A stretch of 64,000 nucleotides of DNA from Cryobacterium adonitolivorans (GTDB taxonomy: Bacteria; Actinomycetota; Actinomycetes; Actinomycetales; Microbacteriaceae): the NCBI RefSeq assembly GCF_004402695.1, contig NZ_SOFL01000036.1:1-64000 (forward strand). Reading direction: 5' to 3'. The position numbers and the translations under genes were made by a program. How positions within the stretch are numbered: position 1 is the stretch's first letter; the number at the start of each line of letters is the position of its first letter. Positions 24,553 to 32,939 of the stretch are shown here, in pieces. A model generated the notes under the pieces. The model was not told the DNA's origin. It searched no databases and saw only the letters and a program-made list of their open reading frames with translations.

Positions 24553-25313
24553 ACGGGCGCGAGTCCCGGCGCAGTCTGGAAGGCGGCGGTGGCGGTGAGC
24601 GCCCCGAGCTCGTCAACAGTGAGCACGTCGATGTCGAACCGGTCGAGCGCCTCGTCACGTTGGTGCACCCCGCCGGCGACGATGGCCGTGGCCAGCACGT
24701 CGGCGGTGACGATGTCGGCCGCCCGCACCGTCACTTGCCGGTAGGCGGCATCGGGGCCGGTGTGGGTGCGGGTGTAGCGCCAGATGTGTTCGCCGCGTTC
24801 GGCGGTACCCGAGGTGGCGACGGCCGAGCGGCCGGGGCTGAGCATCAGCGTGCAGAGCAGAGCGGACCGGTCGACCGGGTCGAGGATGCCCACCTGCCAG
24901 GGTGAGGTGGTGAACTTGCCACGGCCCACGAGGTCTCCACCAACGTTTAGGAGCCAGTCGGTCTGTCCGGCAGCGTCGAGCATCCTGGCGGCGGCGGCCA
25001 TCGTCTGGGCCTTGACGATGCCGTTGAGGTCGACGATACCGTCGGGCCGGTGCGGGGTGAAGGCACCGTCGGTGCGGCGGCGCCAGTCCAGGGCCTCGGT
25101 GTAGGCCTGCCGCAGTTCGGCGCTGGCCCGGGACAGAACGAGGTGACCGGCGGCGACCCGGCTGAGCTCGGAGTCGGGGCGGTGCAGGCTGAACCGTCGG
25201 TCGGATTCGTCGAAGCAGCGGTTCACGTCATGCAGCACGGGCGCGGCGGGCAGGACTCCCGCGAAACGCAGGCTCACCATGGTACCCATGGTGTCGAAGG
25301 TGTGCACGGTCAT
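24549..25313 (-). CDS. apbE: FAD:protein FMN transferase (ApbE family)
   Basis: About 254 residues. Family marks: FDTMGTMVSLRF near the start, GIVDLNGIVKAQTM in place of the usual K-G-x-x-D segment, NVGGDLVGRG, and ADVLATAIVAGG with the metal-binding Asp/Thr pair. ApbE attaches FMN covalently to a threonine of exported electron carriers. The target is almost certainly the FMN-binding protein encoded immediately upstream (SGAT motif). The ATG at 25313 lies one base after that gene's stop; a longer frame reaching 25364 overlaps it. Confidence 0.87.
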   Translation of the reverse strand: MTVHTFDTMGTMVSLRFAGVLPAAPVLHDVNRCFDESDRRFSLHRPDSELSRVAAGHLVLSRASAELRQAYTEALDWRRRTDGAFTPHRPDGIVDLNGIVKAQTMAAAARMLDAAGQTDWLLNVGGDLVGRGKFTTSPWQVGILDPVDRSALLCTLMLSPGRSAVATSGTAERGEHIWRYTRTHTGPDAAYRQVTVRAADIVTADVLATAIVAGGVHQRDEALDRFDIDVLTVDELGALTATAAFQTAPGLAPV

Positions 25314-25314
25314 C

Positions 25315-25773
25315 TCAAAGCCCGGCCTGGTCGAGGGCGGATTGCAACGAGGTGAGGTAACCATCCGTCGTGTAGGTGGCGCCGGAGACGCCCTGCACGT
25401 TCGCGGACTGCGCGGCCAAGACCTGTTGCCGCAGCACCGGTGCGGCGCGGTTGCTGATCGAGACCGATCGCTGGTCGTGGTCGGTCAGATGCAGGGCGGT
25501 GACATCGGTGATCGTGCCGTCGGCGACGGCGATCTGTACCTGCACATTGCCGAACCGGGTCTGGGCTGCGGTGCCGGCGAAGGTGCCGGATGCACCGGTC
25601 GCAGTCGGAGTGACCGTGCCGGTCGTGGCGGGTGCGGCCGAATCGGCGGCATCCGTCGTCTGCGACAGCGACGAGGTCTGGGTCTGAGTCTGGGCCTGCA
25701 TCCCGAGTTGCCAGCCGACCGCCAGCACCGCCGTCGACGACAGGATGCTCAGGGCGAGTGCTCGCCGCCTCAC
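25315..25773 (-). CDS. exported FMN-binding domain protein (covalent flavin carrier)
   Basis: A 152-residue protein with an N-terminal membrane anchor or signal (about 5-25), a Thr/Ala/Ser-rich linker and a C-terminal FMN-binding domain. The motif SGATYT (130-135) is the flavinylation site, with T133 the expected acceptor for phosphoester-bound FMN. The GTG start overlaps the stop of the ferric-reductase-like gene, and apbE follows. This places a flavin carrier outside the membrane, next to a trans-membrane electron source. Confidence 0.87.
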   Translation of the reverse strand: MRRRALALSILSSTAVLAVGWQLGMQAQTQTQTSSLSQTTDAADSAAPATTGTVTPTATGASGTFAGTAAQTRFGNVQVQIAVADGTITDVTALHLTDHDQRSVSISNRAAPVLRQQVLAAQSANVQGVSGATYTTDGYLTSLQSALDQAGL

Positions 25774-27182
25774 CAGTCGAACCGTTCTACGTGGATCTGC
25801 TGCTCGGGCAGCCCAACAGCCCGGGCGTCGCGGATCACCAAGTCGGTCCAGGATTGTGGCCCGCAGACATAGAGGTCGGAGTCAATCAAGTCCGGGAACA
25901 CCGACTGGATTGTGACCCCGCGGCCGAGGGCTTCGGCCGACAGCCAGGTGGCGAGCCCGGCAGGCCGTGGCCCCATCACCGCGAAGACCGCGTTGCCCCG
26001 CATGCTGGGCAGTGCGCTGATCTCGCTCCAGAGATAGCTTTGCCCGAGGTCGGTGGCGCGCAGCACCACAGTCGCCTCGCCGGGATGGAGGTCGGCGTAC
26101 TCGAGGAGCGAGCGCACCGGTGTGATTCCGATGCCGGCGGCCACGACAGCCACCTTCGACGCCGAGCGATGCGCGGCGGTGAAAATGCCGTACGGTCCCT
26201 CGATCGACACTCGGGTGCCCGGGCTCACCCGGCCTAGCGCCGAGCTGCCGTTGCCGAGGCTGCGCACGGTGATACGGGCAGAGGTTGCGGTGGGCACTTT
26301 GGAGAAGGAGATCGGGTGCGGGTGCCACCAGGTCGAACCAGTCCAGAAACGCCAGATCGCATACTGTCCACCCTGAGTCTGCAGCCGATCGAGGCCGGTG
26401 CCGATGAGGTGCAGCGAGACTACCCCGGGGGCGATCGGCTCGACAGAGGCGACCCGGATATCGTGGCGAACGCTCCGCACGATTGGCACCACGAACCGGA
26501 ATAGCCCGATCGAACCGAAAGCGAGCACGTAGAGAGCAATCCAGTAGACCCGCTGCACGGTGTCGGCGGCGAGCACTCCACCCACGCTCAATTGGTGTGG
26601 CAGCGCTACCAGCACGGCGGCGTAGCTGAGTAGGTGGATCAGGTGCCAAACCTCATAGGGAAATCGGCGACGCACCGCGACCACCGAGGATACGACCACG
26701 GCCACGAGGAGGCCGAGCCCGAGGTATGCCAGCGCCATGTCCGGACGCTGGAACAGCGCGACGGTCTCCGCGATCACGTTTGAACTATCGGCCAGCGCAG
26801 ATCCGATCGTCAGTAGCAGGCCGTGCGTGAGGATGAGATACAGCGCCGGCTTGCCCAGCTGGCGGTGGAAAACCATCGCCGTGTCCTGGCCGACGACCCG
26901 GTCGATCAGCGGGAGCCGGGCTGCCAGCACGAGCATCACGAGGATGAGGTTGGTTCCGACCAACCCGCTCACTACCCCGCCGGCATAAAGCGCGGAGGCC
27001 ATGTCGGTGACCTGCGACACACCGCCGTACGCGAGGTACAGCGCGACGGCCATCGCGACCGATGACCAGCAGAGGGCGATCATCAAGTCGGCGGCGCGCA
27101 TCCGGCGCCGAGTGCGGAGGGTGCGCTCGCGGGCGGGCACGCTCTGTCGGATGGCGTCTACTGGTGCCGTGCGAAGCAACAT
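25770..27182 (-). CDS. ferric-reductase-like transmembrane flavocytochrome (FRE/NOX type)
   Basis: A 470-residue protein. The first half has six or more membrane segments with histidines placed as heme ligands in a ferric-reductase-like domain (FHRQLGKPALYLILTHG; YEVWHLIHLLSYAAVLVALPH). The second half is a ferredoxin-reductase-like module: FAD-binding WWHPHPISFSK, phosphate-binding GIGITPVRSLLEYA, and VCGPQSW before the aromatic C-terminus (FDW). It should carry electrons from NAD(P)H through FAD and heme across the membrane. It heads the operon with the FMN-binding protein and apbE, which together resemble flavin-based extracellular electron transfer modules. Confidence 0.87.
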   Translation of the reverse strand: MLLRTAPVDAIRQSVPARERTLRTRRRMRAADLMIALCWSSVAMAVALYLAYGGVSQVTDMASALYAGGVVSGLVGTNLILVMLVLAARLPLIDRVVGQDTAMVFHRQLGKPALYLILTHGLLLTIGSALADSSNVIAETVALFQRPDMALAYLGLGLLVAVVVSSVVAVRRRFPYEVWHLIHLLSYAAVLVALPHQLSVGGVLAADTVQRVYWIALYVLAFGSIGLFRFVVPIVRSVRHDIRVASVEPIAPGVVSLHLIGTGLDRLQTQGGQYAIWRFWTGSTWWHPHPISFSKVPTATSARITVRSLGNGSSALGRVSPGTRVSIEGPYGIFTAAHRSASKVAVVAAGIGITPVRSLLEYADLHPGEATVVLRATDLGQSYLWSEISALPSMRGNAVFAVMGPRPAGLATWLSAEALGRGVTIQSVFPDLIDSDLYVCGPQSWTDLVIRDARAVGLPEQQIHVERFDW

Positions 27183-27219
27183 AGAGGCTCGATTCTGGTG
27201 GATTGCGGGTGCTGACTCT

Positions 27220-27255
27220 CCTTAGAATCGCTCCCATTTCTTCCAGGATTCTTAG
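27220..27255 (+). promoter_or_regulatory. TCTT-type repeat cluster upstream of the flavin operon
   Basis: Plus strand: CCTTAG (27220-27225), TCTTCC (27239-27244) and TCTTAG (27250-27255); the last two are 11 bases apart like boxes A-E. The cluster sits 38-73 bases from the ATG of the ferric-reductase-like gene on the other strand and about 50 bases before the broken VIT1-like gene. It is a candidate site for the related regulator at 23836. Confidence 0.4.
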
Positions 27256-27306
27256 TCGGCCGCCTGGCCTGTCGTGTCTTCGGCGCGTTGGTGCTTGAGT
27301 GGGGGC

Positions 27307-27754
27307 ATGTCCACAGAGGGTGATTCGAACGGGCCCCGGCTGCAACTCAACGAGTCCCACCGCGACGGAGCGGCGCTACGGCTGAACTGGCTGCGTGCCG
27401 GAGTGCTCGGCGAACGACGGCATCGTCTCGGTGGCTGCGATCGTGGTAAGCGACGCGTGGGCAACAACAGCGCCCGCCCCGATCCTCACGGCGGGTATCG
27501 CCGGCCTCGTGGGCGGGGCAATATCGATGGCCCTCGGCGAGTATGTGTCAGTGAGCAGCCAGAGCCACAGCGAACGGGCGATGATCGCCACCGAGCGCCA
27601 AGAGCTTCGGGAGATGCCCGAGGAGGAGCTGGAAGATCTCACCGCGCTCTACCTGGCCAAAGGCCTGAGCGAAACGACCGCCAGACAGGTTGCCGTGGAA
27701 CTCACCGAGCCCCTGATGGCGATGAAAATTGACTCACGGGCTGCTCCGCCGTAG
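27307..27754 (+). pseudogene. VIT1/CCC1-family iron/manganese transporter, frameshifted and truncated
   Basis: From ATG 27307 frame 1 gives LNESHRDGAALRLNWLRAGVLGE, the start of VIT1/CCC1-type transporters. At about 27407 two bases appear missing; the family continues in frame 2 with NDGIVSVAAIVVSDAWATT, LTAGIAGLVGGAISMALGEYVSVSSQ and EMPEEELEDLTALYLAKGLSETTARQVA. It then stops at 27754 after about 150 residues, whereas the family has about 230-240, so the last membrane segments are missing too. It should be inactive. Family identity is secure. Confidence 0.85.
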
Positions 27755-27815
27755 GGTCTGAATGTTGCCCCAGACCCCGGCAGCGGTTTTATCCGCAACG
27801 ATCTGGGGAGCATGA

Positions 27816-28244
27816 ATGCTTGACAGCCGGCTTTGGCCAGGCGCCGATGGCGCAACCAGGAACACGACTACTGTCGAAACAACCGAAGACGCCGCAAATT
27901 CGGTGACTGATGCCGCAAACCTCGCTTACAAACTCTCTTCAGAATTGGAATCAGTGGTTCGAGCCGTTCCTGGAGTGGATAACCTGTACCCGACCGAGCC
28001 CATCGCCGCGACGATTGTCGGTGCCATTGTCGATGCGCTTACGCAGAGAGAAAGGACGTCCAACCTTGTTACCGTCACCATGGGGGAAGCTGGGATAAAC
28101 GTGTCCGTGGCTTTTCGCGCCCTCAACTCTGAGCCCGCCACCAAAGTGTGCCGGCTCGTATATAACTCGATAGCCCTGGTCCTCGATGCCCGTTCGATCA
28201 CGCCAATCGATAGCGTCCATGTGACGGTTGCTAGCATCGGCTAA
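27816..28244 (+). CDS. Asp23/Gls24-like envelope stress protein
   Basis: A 142-residue soluble protein. The middle and end follow the Asp23/Gls24 pattern of Actinobacteria: VRAVPGVDNLYPTEPIAATIVG, then INVSVAFRAL and a last strand pair around SVHVTVASIG. Such proteins sit at the membrane or nucleoid and are linked with alkaline and envelope stress; they have no catalytic site. ATG 27816 follows CTGGGGAG. It stands alone between the broken VIT1-like gene and an apparently empty stretch of about 220 bases. Confidence 0.65.
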   Translation: MLDSRLWPGADGATRNTTTVETTEDAANSVTDAANLAYKLSSELESVVRAVPGVDNLYPTEPIAATIVGAIVDALTQRERTSNLVTVTMGEAGINVSVAFRALNSEPATKVCRLVYNSIALVLDARSITPIDSVHVTVASIG

Positions 28245-28463
28245 GTTACAGCCATATCCAGGCCGCGCGTCCGGAACCGGTGCGGGCGTCCGTTTCTGAC
28301 ACACCAGACGCCAACGCGGACGTCCTTCTTCGTGACCGCTTGAAACTTCGTCACATTCTGTGACACCGAAGTGTATCTCTATGGCGGCGGCGCCTAGCGG
28401 ATCTGGGATCCAACACTCTACCCGACCGGCTCTGGACGCCCTGAGGACGACGCCGCCGATGAG

Positions 28464-28622
28464 TTATCTCCCCGACGACCTCGTGTCCGGCGAACTCTCA
28501 TTGGGCGAATCGCTGTCGGTGTATTCACCCTCGACTTCCGTCTCGTCGAGGGTTGATTCCGGCGAGCCGGTCTCTGGCTCGGAATCGGTGTATTCACCAT
28601 CACTGCCGGGATTGGCTTTCAT
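28464..28622 (-). CDS. 52-residue acidic repeat protein (GEYTDS repeats)
   Basis: Too short to be called easily but with a convincing start: GAGAGAATCCC then ATG at 28622. The chain is Ser/Glu/Asp/Pro-rich and holds two copies of GEYTDSE/D 24 residues apart. No membrane segment or cysteines. Similar tiny proteins with a repeated (G)xYTDS motif are common, unexplained, in Microbacteriaceae-like genomes as far as I recall. It ends in TAA at 28464; the apparent plus-strand ORF is its complement. Confidence 0.5.
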   Translation of the reverse strand: MKANPGSDGEYTDSEPETGSPESTLDETEVEGEYTDSDSPNESSPDTRSSGR

Positions 28623-28766
28623 GGGATTCTCTCTGTAGTAGGAGCTAGAAGTCTATGTCCCTGAACCGGGCAAGTACAGACGCTGAGGCCCGACGCTAGA
28701 CAGCCACGGCTGTGTTTCATGGGAGCTTCACTCCCGGGACAAGATGCCGGTCGGAGGTCCGCGACC

Positions 28767-29696
28767 CTACCGCCGCGAGCGGCCAACGTTGGGTTGAGGA
28801 GCCCAAAGTTCTCCCTCTCGATGGGCAAACTGGTCGAAACGGATCGGGTCACGTCCGAGAACGTCTCGAACAGTTCGGGTGAGCCCATCGGCCATTCCCA
28901 GTCGTGCTGTGGTGTAAATCGCGAGAGTAACAAACACCATGCCCCAGGGCATCTTGAGACGTCGGCGGGCATGGAGCACGTAGCGAATCGCTCCGGGCCG
29001 GGCGTACCGGATCGGGCGTCCAAGCTCCGCGGTGAGGATCTGCGCGATCCGCGCGTAGGTCAGCGCTTCGTCGCCGGTCACCGTCAGCGCCCGATTCGAG
29101 TGAGCCTGAGGGTCGAGGAGAGCGGCCGCAGCTACAGCGCCGACATCTTCTGCGTCGACGAACGCCGTCGCACCATTGCCGGCCGGAACAACGAGCTCGT
29201 TGCGGTCACGGATGTCCGTCAGATGAGTGGTACTGAGGTTCTGATGAAAAAATGAAGCACGGACGAAAGTCCAGGCGATTCCGCTCGCGCGAAGCCATGA
29301 TTCGATGGCCGCGTGTGGCACCACCTTGTTCTTCTCAGCGCCCTGAATCGAGAGGAATACGATCTGTTCGACGCCTTTCCCGCGGGCGAACTCAAGTGCC
29401 GGGAGCATCTGTTTTTTCGGCTTCCCCAGCTGGGGCGGGCGCAGGAGGAACATTTGGCGCACCCCAGCGAACGCTGCCGCCCAGGTGGACGGATCGGTGA
29501 AGTCGAGACTGACACTCTCCACCCGATCGCCAAACATCTTGTCAACCGAGTCACGGTTTCGTCCCGCTGCCCGCACCGTCTTGCCGGCGCTGAGCAGAGT
29601 ATCCACCACGGCGCGACCCACGTTGCCGGTCGCCCCGGTGACCAGGATCGGTTGTTGAGCTTTACCAATCCCCGACTTCTCGTTCGTCTGTTGCAT
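28767..29696 (-). CDS. NmrA/SDR-like NAD(P)-binding protein
   Basis: About 309 residues. An N-terminal Rossmann motif LVTGATGNVGRAVV and the following AAGRNRDSV point to the atypical SDR/NmrA group (NAD(P)H:quinone oxidoreductase-like or redox sensor proteins). FLSIQGAEKNKVVPHAAIESWLRAS and TFVRASFFHQNL match the family's active-site segment without the classical YxxxK. It is transcribed away from a MarR regulator with overlapping promoters, so its substrate or product probably relates to the MarR ligand. ATG 29696 is chosen because TACTCT lies 6 bases upstream; a GTG at 29711 is in the operator. Confidence 0.85.
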   Translation of the reverse strand: MQQTNEKSGIGKAQQPILVTGATGNVGRAVVDTLLSAGKTVRAAGRNRDSVDKMFGDRVESVSLDFTDPSTWAAAFAGVRQMFLLRPPQLGKPKKQMLPALEFARGKGVEQIVFLSIQGAEKNKVVPHAAIESWLRASGIAWTFVRASFFHQNLSTTHLTDIRDRNELVVPAGNGATAFVDAEDVGAVAAAALLDPQAHSNRALTVTGDEALTYARIAQILTAELGRPIRYARPGAIRYVLHARRRLKMPWGMVFVTLAIYTTARLGMADGLTRTVRDVLGRDPIRFDQFAHREGELWAPQPNVGRSRR

Positions 29697-29714
29697 ATGT
29701 GTAGAGTACACCTA
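29696..29714. promoter_or_regulatory. overlapping divergent leaderless promoters inside a 13-bp palindrome
   Basis: GTGTA-GAG-TACAC (29699-29711) is an inverted repeat. The plus-strand -10 TAGAGT (29702-29707) is 6 bases from the MarR ATG (29714); the minus-strand -10 TACTCT (29708-29703) is 6 bases from the NmrA-like ATG (29696). The two boxes occupy nearly the same base pairs on opposite strands, so one bound dimer would shut both genes and the polymerases would exclude each other. Confidence 0.65.
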
Positions 29715-30163
29715 TGACCGTTGATCAGGACTGGGATCGAATTGACGCATCCCTCATCCGCATGCGTCGCCTACTGGGGAACCCCCGCGGGGTGACTGAC
29801 GGCGTTGATCTTTCGGCCGTGTTCGTGGTGGATACGATTGCCCGTCGAGCGAAGGACCGGATGTCGACACGGATTACCGACATCGCTCGCCACCTTTCTG
29901 TGAAACCATCCACCGCAAGCCGACTCGTCCGTTCTACTGAGGCGGCCGGCTATATTCAGCGTTCTGCTAGCCCGGACGACACGCGCAGCGTCGTTCTGCA
30001 CCTCACGTCGAGGGGCGAGGAACTCAATACCAGCGCCAGGGCCTTCCGAGCTGACATCCTCCGCAAGGCGACCGTGACGTGGGACGAAAAAACCATCGCC
30101 ACCTTTGCACGTCTGTTAGACGAATTCTCCCTGGCAACATCTGGGAGCACGGCGGACCGCTGA
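29714..30163 (+). CDS. MarR-family transcriptional regulator
   Basis: A 149-residue winged-helix protein: ITDIARHLSVKPSTASRLVRSTEAAGYIQRSASPDDTRSV is the MarR helix-turn-helix and wing, framed by helices at both ends for dimerisation. It is divergent from the NmrA-like gene over a 17-base start-to-start gap that contains a perfect palindrome, so it is expected to repress both genes. No cysteine that could act as a redox switch is evident. Ligand unknown. Confidence 0.87.
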   Translation: MTVDQDWDRIDASLIRMRRLLGNPRGVTDGVDLSAVFVVDTIARRAKDRMSTRITDIARHLSVKPSTASRLVRSTEAAGYIQRSASPDDTRSVVLHLTSRGEELNTSARAFRADILRKATVTWDEKTIATFARLLDEFSLATSGSTADR

Positions 30164-30289
30164 CCTAACCACTCGCAACCACGACTAAATACGAGGTCAG
30201 CGGCTCCTCGATACCGTTCGCACACACTTCGGAACTTGACCAGTTGCGGCTGAGCGGGGCCGTCATTCTCGTTCCTGTTGACGCAGGCA

Positions 30290-31528
30290 TCACTGATCTG
30301 TGGTGACAAGCGTCTTGTCTTTCACAAAAAGGATCGTGAAACCCAGAGCAATCAGAGCGGTGCCGGCGAGGAGTAGTAGCCCGATCGCGTAGCTGTTTTC
30401 CGCAGCGTTGTAGGTGGCCCCCATAACCAGCGGCGGGAAGTAGCCGCCTAGCCCGCCGGCCGCGCTGACTATGCCGCTCACCGCGCCCACGTTGGCGGCC
30501 GGTGCGTTTCGTCCGATCCAGGCGAACACTCCCCCGGCGCCGAGGCCCAGTGCCGATGCCATCGCGACGAAGGTGAGGCCGGCGGGAATCTCACCGTCGG
30601 GGCGGAGGTTCACCAACCAGGCGAGAACTGTGACCGCCGCGAGCGAGCCGATCACCACCGGTTTCGGGCCGATGCGGTCGGCAAGTATCCCTCCGACGGG
30701 GCGGAGAATCACGGCGGCAACCGCAAACCCCGCCGTTCGGGTTCCGGCGGCAGTGAGGTCGAACTCATAGATCTGGCGAAGGTAGGTGGGCAGGTACGTG
30801 GAAAAGGCGACGAATCCACCGAAAACCAGCGCATAGAGAAAGCTCATCTGCCAGGTCACGCTGAGCCGCGCCGCGGCGGTGAGTTTGGGAAGGAAAGGAT
30901 CAGTGCTGGCCCTGAACCCGGGGGCCTCGGCCATGAAGAGCCACACGACTGCGGCAACAACGACGAGGAGCACCACGAGGATGAGGTGCGTGGGAACGTA
31001 GCCGAACCATTCCACCAGGCGTGGCGTGAAGAATGCCGACAACGCGGTACCGCCCATCCCGGCACCGAACACCCCGGTGGCGAAGCCACGTCGGCTCGGC
31101 GGATACCAGTGACTAACAAACGGGATTCCCACGGCAAAAACGGTTCCGGCAACTCCGAGGAGCAGCGCTGCGGCCACCAGGAAGACGTAGGCGTTGAGGG
31201 TTCCTGCAATCGCAACGAGCACCAGAGCAGGGACGGATGCCAGTAGTACCAGCGTGAACAGGAGACGTCCGCCGAACCGGTCGGTGAGCACGCCCACCGG
31301 GATTCGGCCGATTGATCCGACAAGCACGGGCATCGCCACGAGCACGGACGTCTGGGCTGACGAGAGATTCATGGCATCGCTGTAACGGATGCCCAGCGGC
31401 GCGATACTGGTCCACGCCCAGAAGCACACGACGGATGCGAGCGTCGCGAGGGTGAGATTCACCCCTTTGCTGTGGTGTGCTCGCTGCCGCGCAGTGTTTC
31501 TCGAGCCCGTCGTTGTGTCCATCGCCAC
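30290..31528 (-). CDS. narK: NarK-type nitrate/nitrite MFS transporter
   Basis: A 412-residue MFS protein with 12 membrane segments. GSIGRIPVGVLTDRFGGR and the later RPVGGILADRIGPK are the paired cytoplasmic loop motifs; the segments VFGAGMGGTALSAFF and GLGAGGVFAWIGRNAP are the glycine-rich nitrate signature regions of NarK/NasA. It imports nitrate and/or exports nitrite for the reductase encoded upstream. The GTG/ATG choice at the start is open (31528 or 31522). It follows narI by 8 bases, the last gene of the operon. Confidence 0.9.
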   Translation of the reverse strand: MAMDTTTGSRNTARQRAHHSKGVNLTLATLASVVCFWAWTSIAPLGIRYSDAMNLSSAQTSVLVAMPVLVGSIGRIPVGVLTDRFGGRLLFTLVLLASVPALVLVAIAGTLNAYVFLVAAALLLGVAGTVFAVGIPFVSHWYPPSRRGFATGVFGAGMGGTALSAFFTPRLVEWFGYVPTHLILVVLLVVVAAVVWLFMAEAPGFRASTDPFLPKLTAAARLSVTWQMSFLYALVFGGFVAFSTYLPTYLRQIYEFDLTAAGTRTAGFAVAAVILRPVGGILADRIGPKPVVIGSLAAVTVLAWLVNLRPDGEIPAGLTFVAMASALGLGAGGVFAWIGRNAPAANVGAVSGIVSAAGGLGGYFPPLVMGATYNAAENSYAIGLLLLAGTALIALGFTILFVKDKTLVTTDQ

Positions 31529-31536
31529 GACTCCGA

Positions 31537-32295
31537 TCAGCGTTTGTCAGGGGTGCGATCCTCGGTGCCGATGGGCGCCCACCCGCGTCGCACCGGTCGC
31601 ACCTGCCCGGCTTCGCGATCCCTGGACCGGTAGACGATGTAGGGCCGGAACAGATAGTGCAGAGGAGCGGTGAAAGCGTGCACCAGCCGCGTGAACGGCC
31701 AGATGGTGAACAACAGCATGCCAACGAGGGTGTGGATGTGGAAGGAGAACGGAGCGGCGGCCATCGCAGCGATATCCGGTTGAAAGATGAATAGGGAACG
31801 GAACCAGGGCGACACGGTTTCGCGGTAGTTGTGGCCGTGCTCGCCGCTGAAAACGCTCGCGAGGGTGGTCCAGAGACCCAGGACAATCGCGGCGGTCAAC
31901 ACGACGTACATGATCTTGTCGTTGGTAGTCGTGGCCATGAAGACCGGCCCGGTCTTGCGTCGTCGATAGATCAGGATCACGATCCCGCCGAGGGTGCATA
32001 CCCCCGCAACTCCGCCGACCAGTAGGGCATTGAAATGATAAAAGTCCTGGCTCATCCCGAAAAAGAGTGTCCACGACATGGGGACCACCAGGCCGAAGAA
32101 ATGCCCGGCGATCACGGCGAGGAGCCCGAAATGAAATATCGGCGATCCGATTCGCAGGAGGCGTGATTCGTAGAGTTGGGACGACCGGGTGGTCCAACCG
32201 AATTGGTCATAGCGGTAACGCCAGATGGTTCCCCCGATCAGGATCGCCACCATCACATAGGGGAGGATGCCCCAGAGCAGCACGTCCCACATCAT
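31537..32295 (-). CDS. narI: respiratory nitrate reductase gamma subunit (cytochrome b)
   Basis: A 252-residue membrane protein with five membrane segments. Histidines in FHFGLLAVIAGHFFGL and FHIHTLVGMLLF/RLVHAF are positioned to bind the two b hemes that take electrons from menaquinol and pass them to NarH. It overlaps narJ by four bases (ATGA) and precedes narK. A C-terminal arginine-rich tail is cytoplasmic. Length and motifs are normal for the family. Confidence 0.92.
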   Translation of the reverse strand: MMWDVLLWGILPYVMVAILIGGTIWRYRYDQFGWTTRSSQLYESRLLRIGSPIFHFGLLAVIAGHFFGLVVPMSWTLFFGMSQDFYHFNALLVGGVAGVCTLGGIVILIYRRRKTGPVFMATTTNDKIMYVVLTAAIVLGLWTTLASVFSGEHGHNYRETVSPWFRSLFIFQPDIAAMAAAPFSFHIHTLVGMLLFTIWPFTRLVHAFTAPLHYLFRPYIVYRSRDREAGQVRPVRRGWAPIGTEDRTPDKR

Positions 32296-32939
32296 GAGCC
32301 GGCATTCAGGGGAAGCAGGCGCGGGTCAAAGGGTTCGAGGCCGACACTTTCGGCCGGTGGGCCGACGCCCGCCATGGATTGCACAGCCTGCCGATCGGCC
32401 GGTGATGGGCCGGGAAGTGTGGCGCAAATGCCTTCCACCACGGTGGCGTACGGCGACTCATGCTCGGTGAGCGCGAGCCGGAGCATTTCGACGCTGGGTC
32501 GGTATCGGATGAGCAGATCGCGGCCCGCCACGGGGCCAGCCACAGCAGAGAACTCGAGTACCAGCGGCAGAAAGTCCGGAAGCTCACCGTGGGTGTTGGT
32601 CAGGTAGTCGCTCCCCCGGTACACCTGCTTGAATTCAGCCAGCACGTCACCCCGGCGGCGGGTGTCGCCATCGGTCCAATACGACAGATAGAGCGGATGA
32701 TGCTTGCTCAGATCGAACGTCTCCACGTAGGAGCGCTCCAGGGTGCCCAGCGCGGTGCTCTCGAGGTACCCGATGAAGGAGGTGAGATCGGGCGCCGCCG
32801 GGCCCTGTTCGGCCAGCGCGGACCGCATCAACTCGCATCGTTCCACGAGTTTTGTGTCCGGGTAGGACAGGCACCAGGACGCGGCCTGATAGAACACGCG
32901 CTGCGCCAGGCTGCGGGCGGCGGCTCGATCGCGCCTCAC
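32292..32939 (-). CDS. narJ: nitrate reductase assembly chaperone
   Basis: A 215-residue all-helical protein: QAASWCLSYPDTKLVERCELM at the start and YVETFDLSKHHPLYLSYWTDGDTRRRG with the LPDFLPLVLEFSAV segment are the NarJ signatures. It holds apo-NarGH while the molybdenum cofactor is inserted and is not part of the final complex. It overlaps both narH (32936-32939) and narI. Some decline in the C-terminal part from the family is ordinary. Confidence 0.9.
   Translation of the reverse strand: MRRDRAAARSLAQRVFYQAASWCLSYPDTKLVERCELMRSALAEQGPAAPDLTSFIGYLESTALGTLERSYVETFDLSKHHPLYLSYWTDGDTRRRGDVLAEFKQVYRGSDYLTNTHGELPDFLPLVLEFSAVAGPVAGRDLLIRYRPSVEMLRLALTEHESPYATVVEGICATLPGPSPADRQAVQSMAGVGPPAESVGLEPFDPRLLPLNAGS

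Noticed and set aside
23914-24744. 276-codon plus-strand ORF over the response regulator and apbE
   Set aside because: Complement of two genes with clear catalytic motifs.
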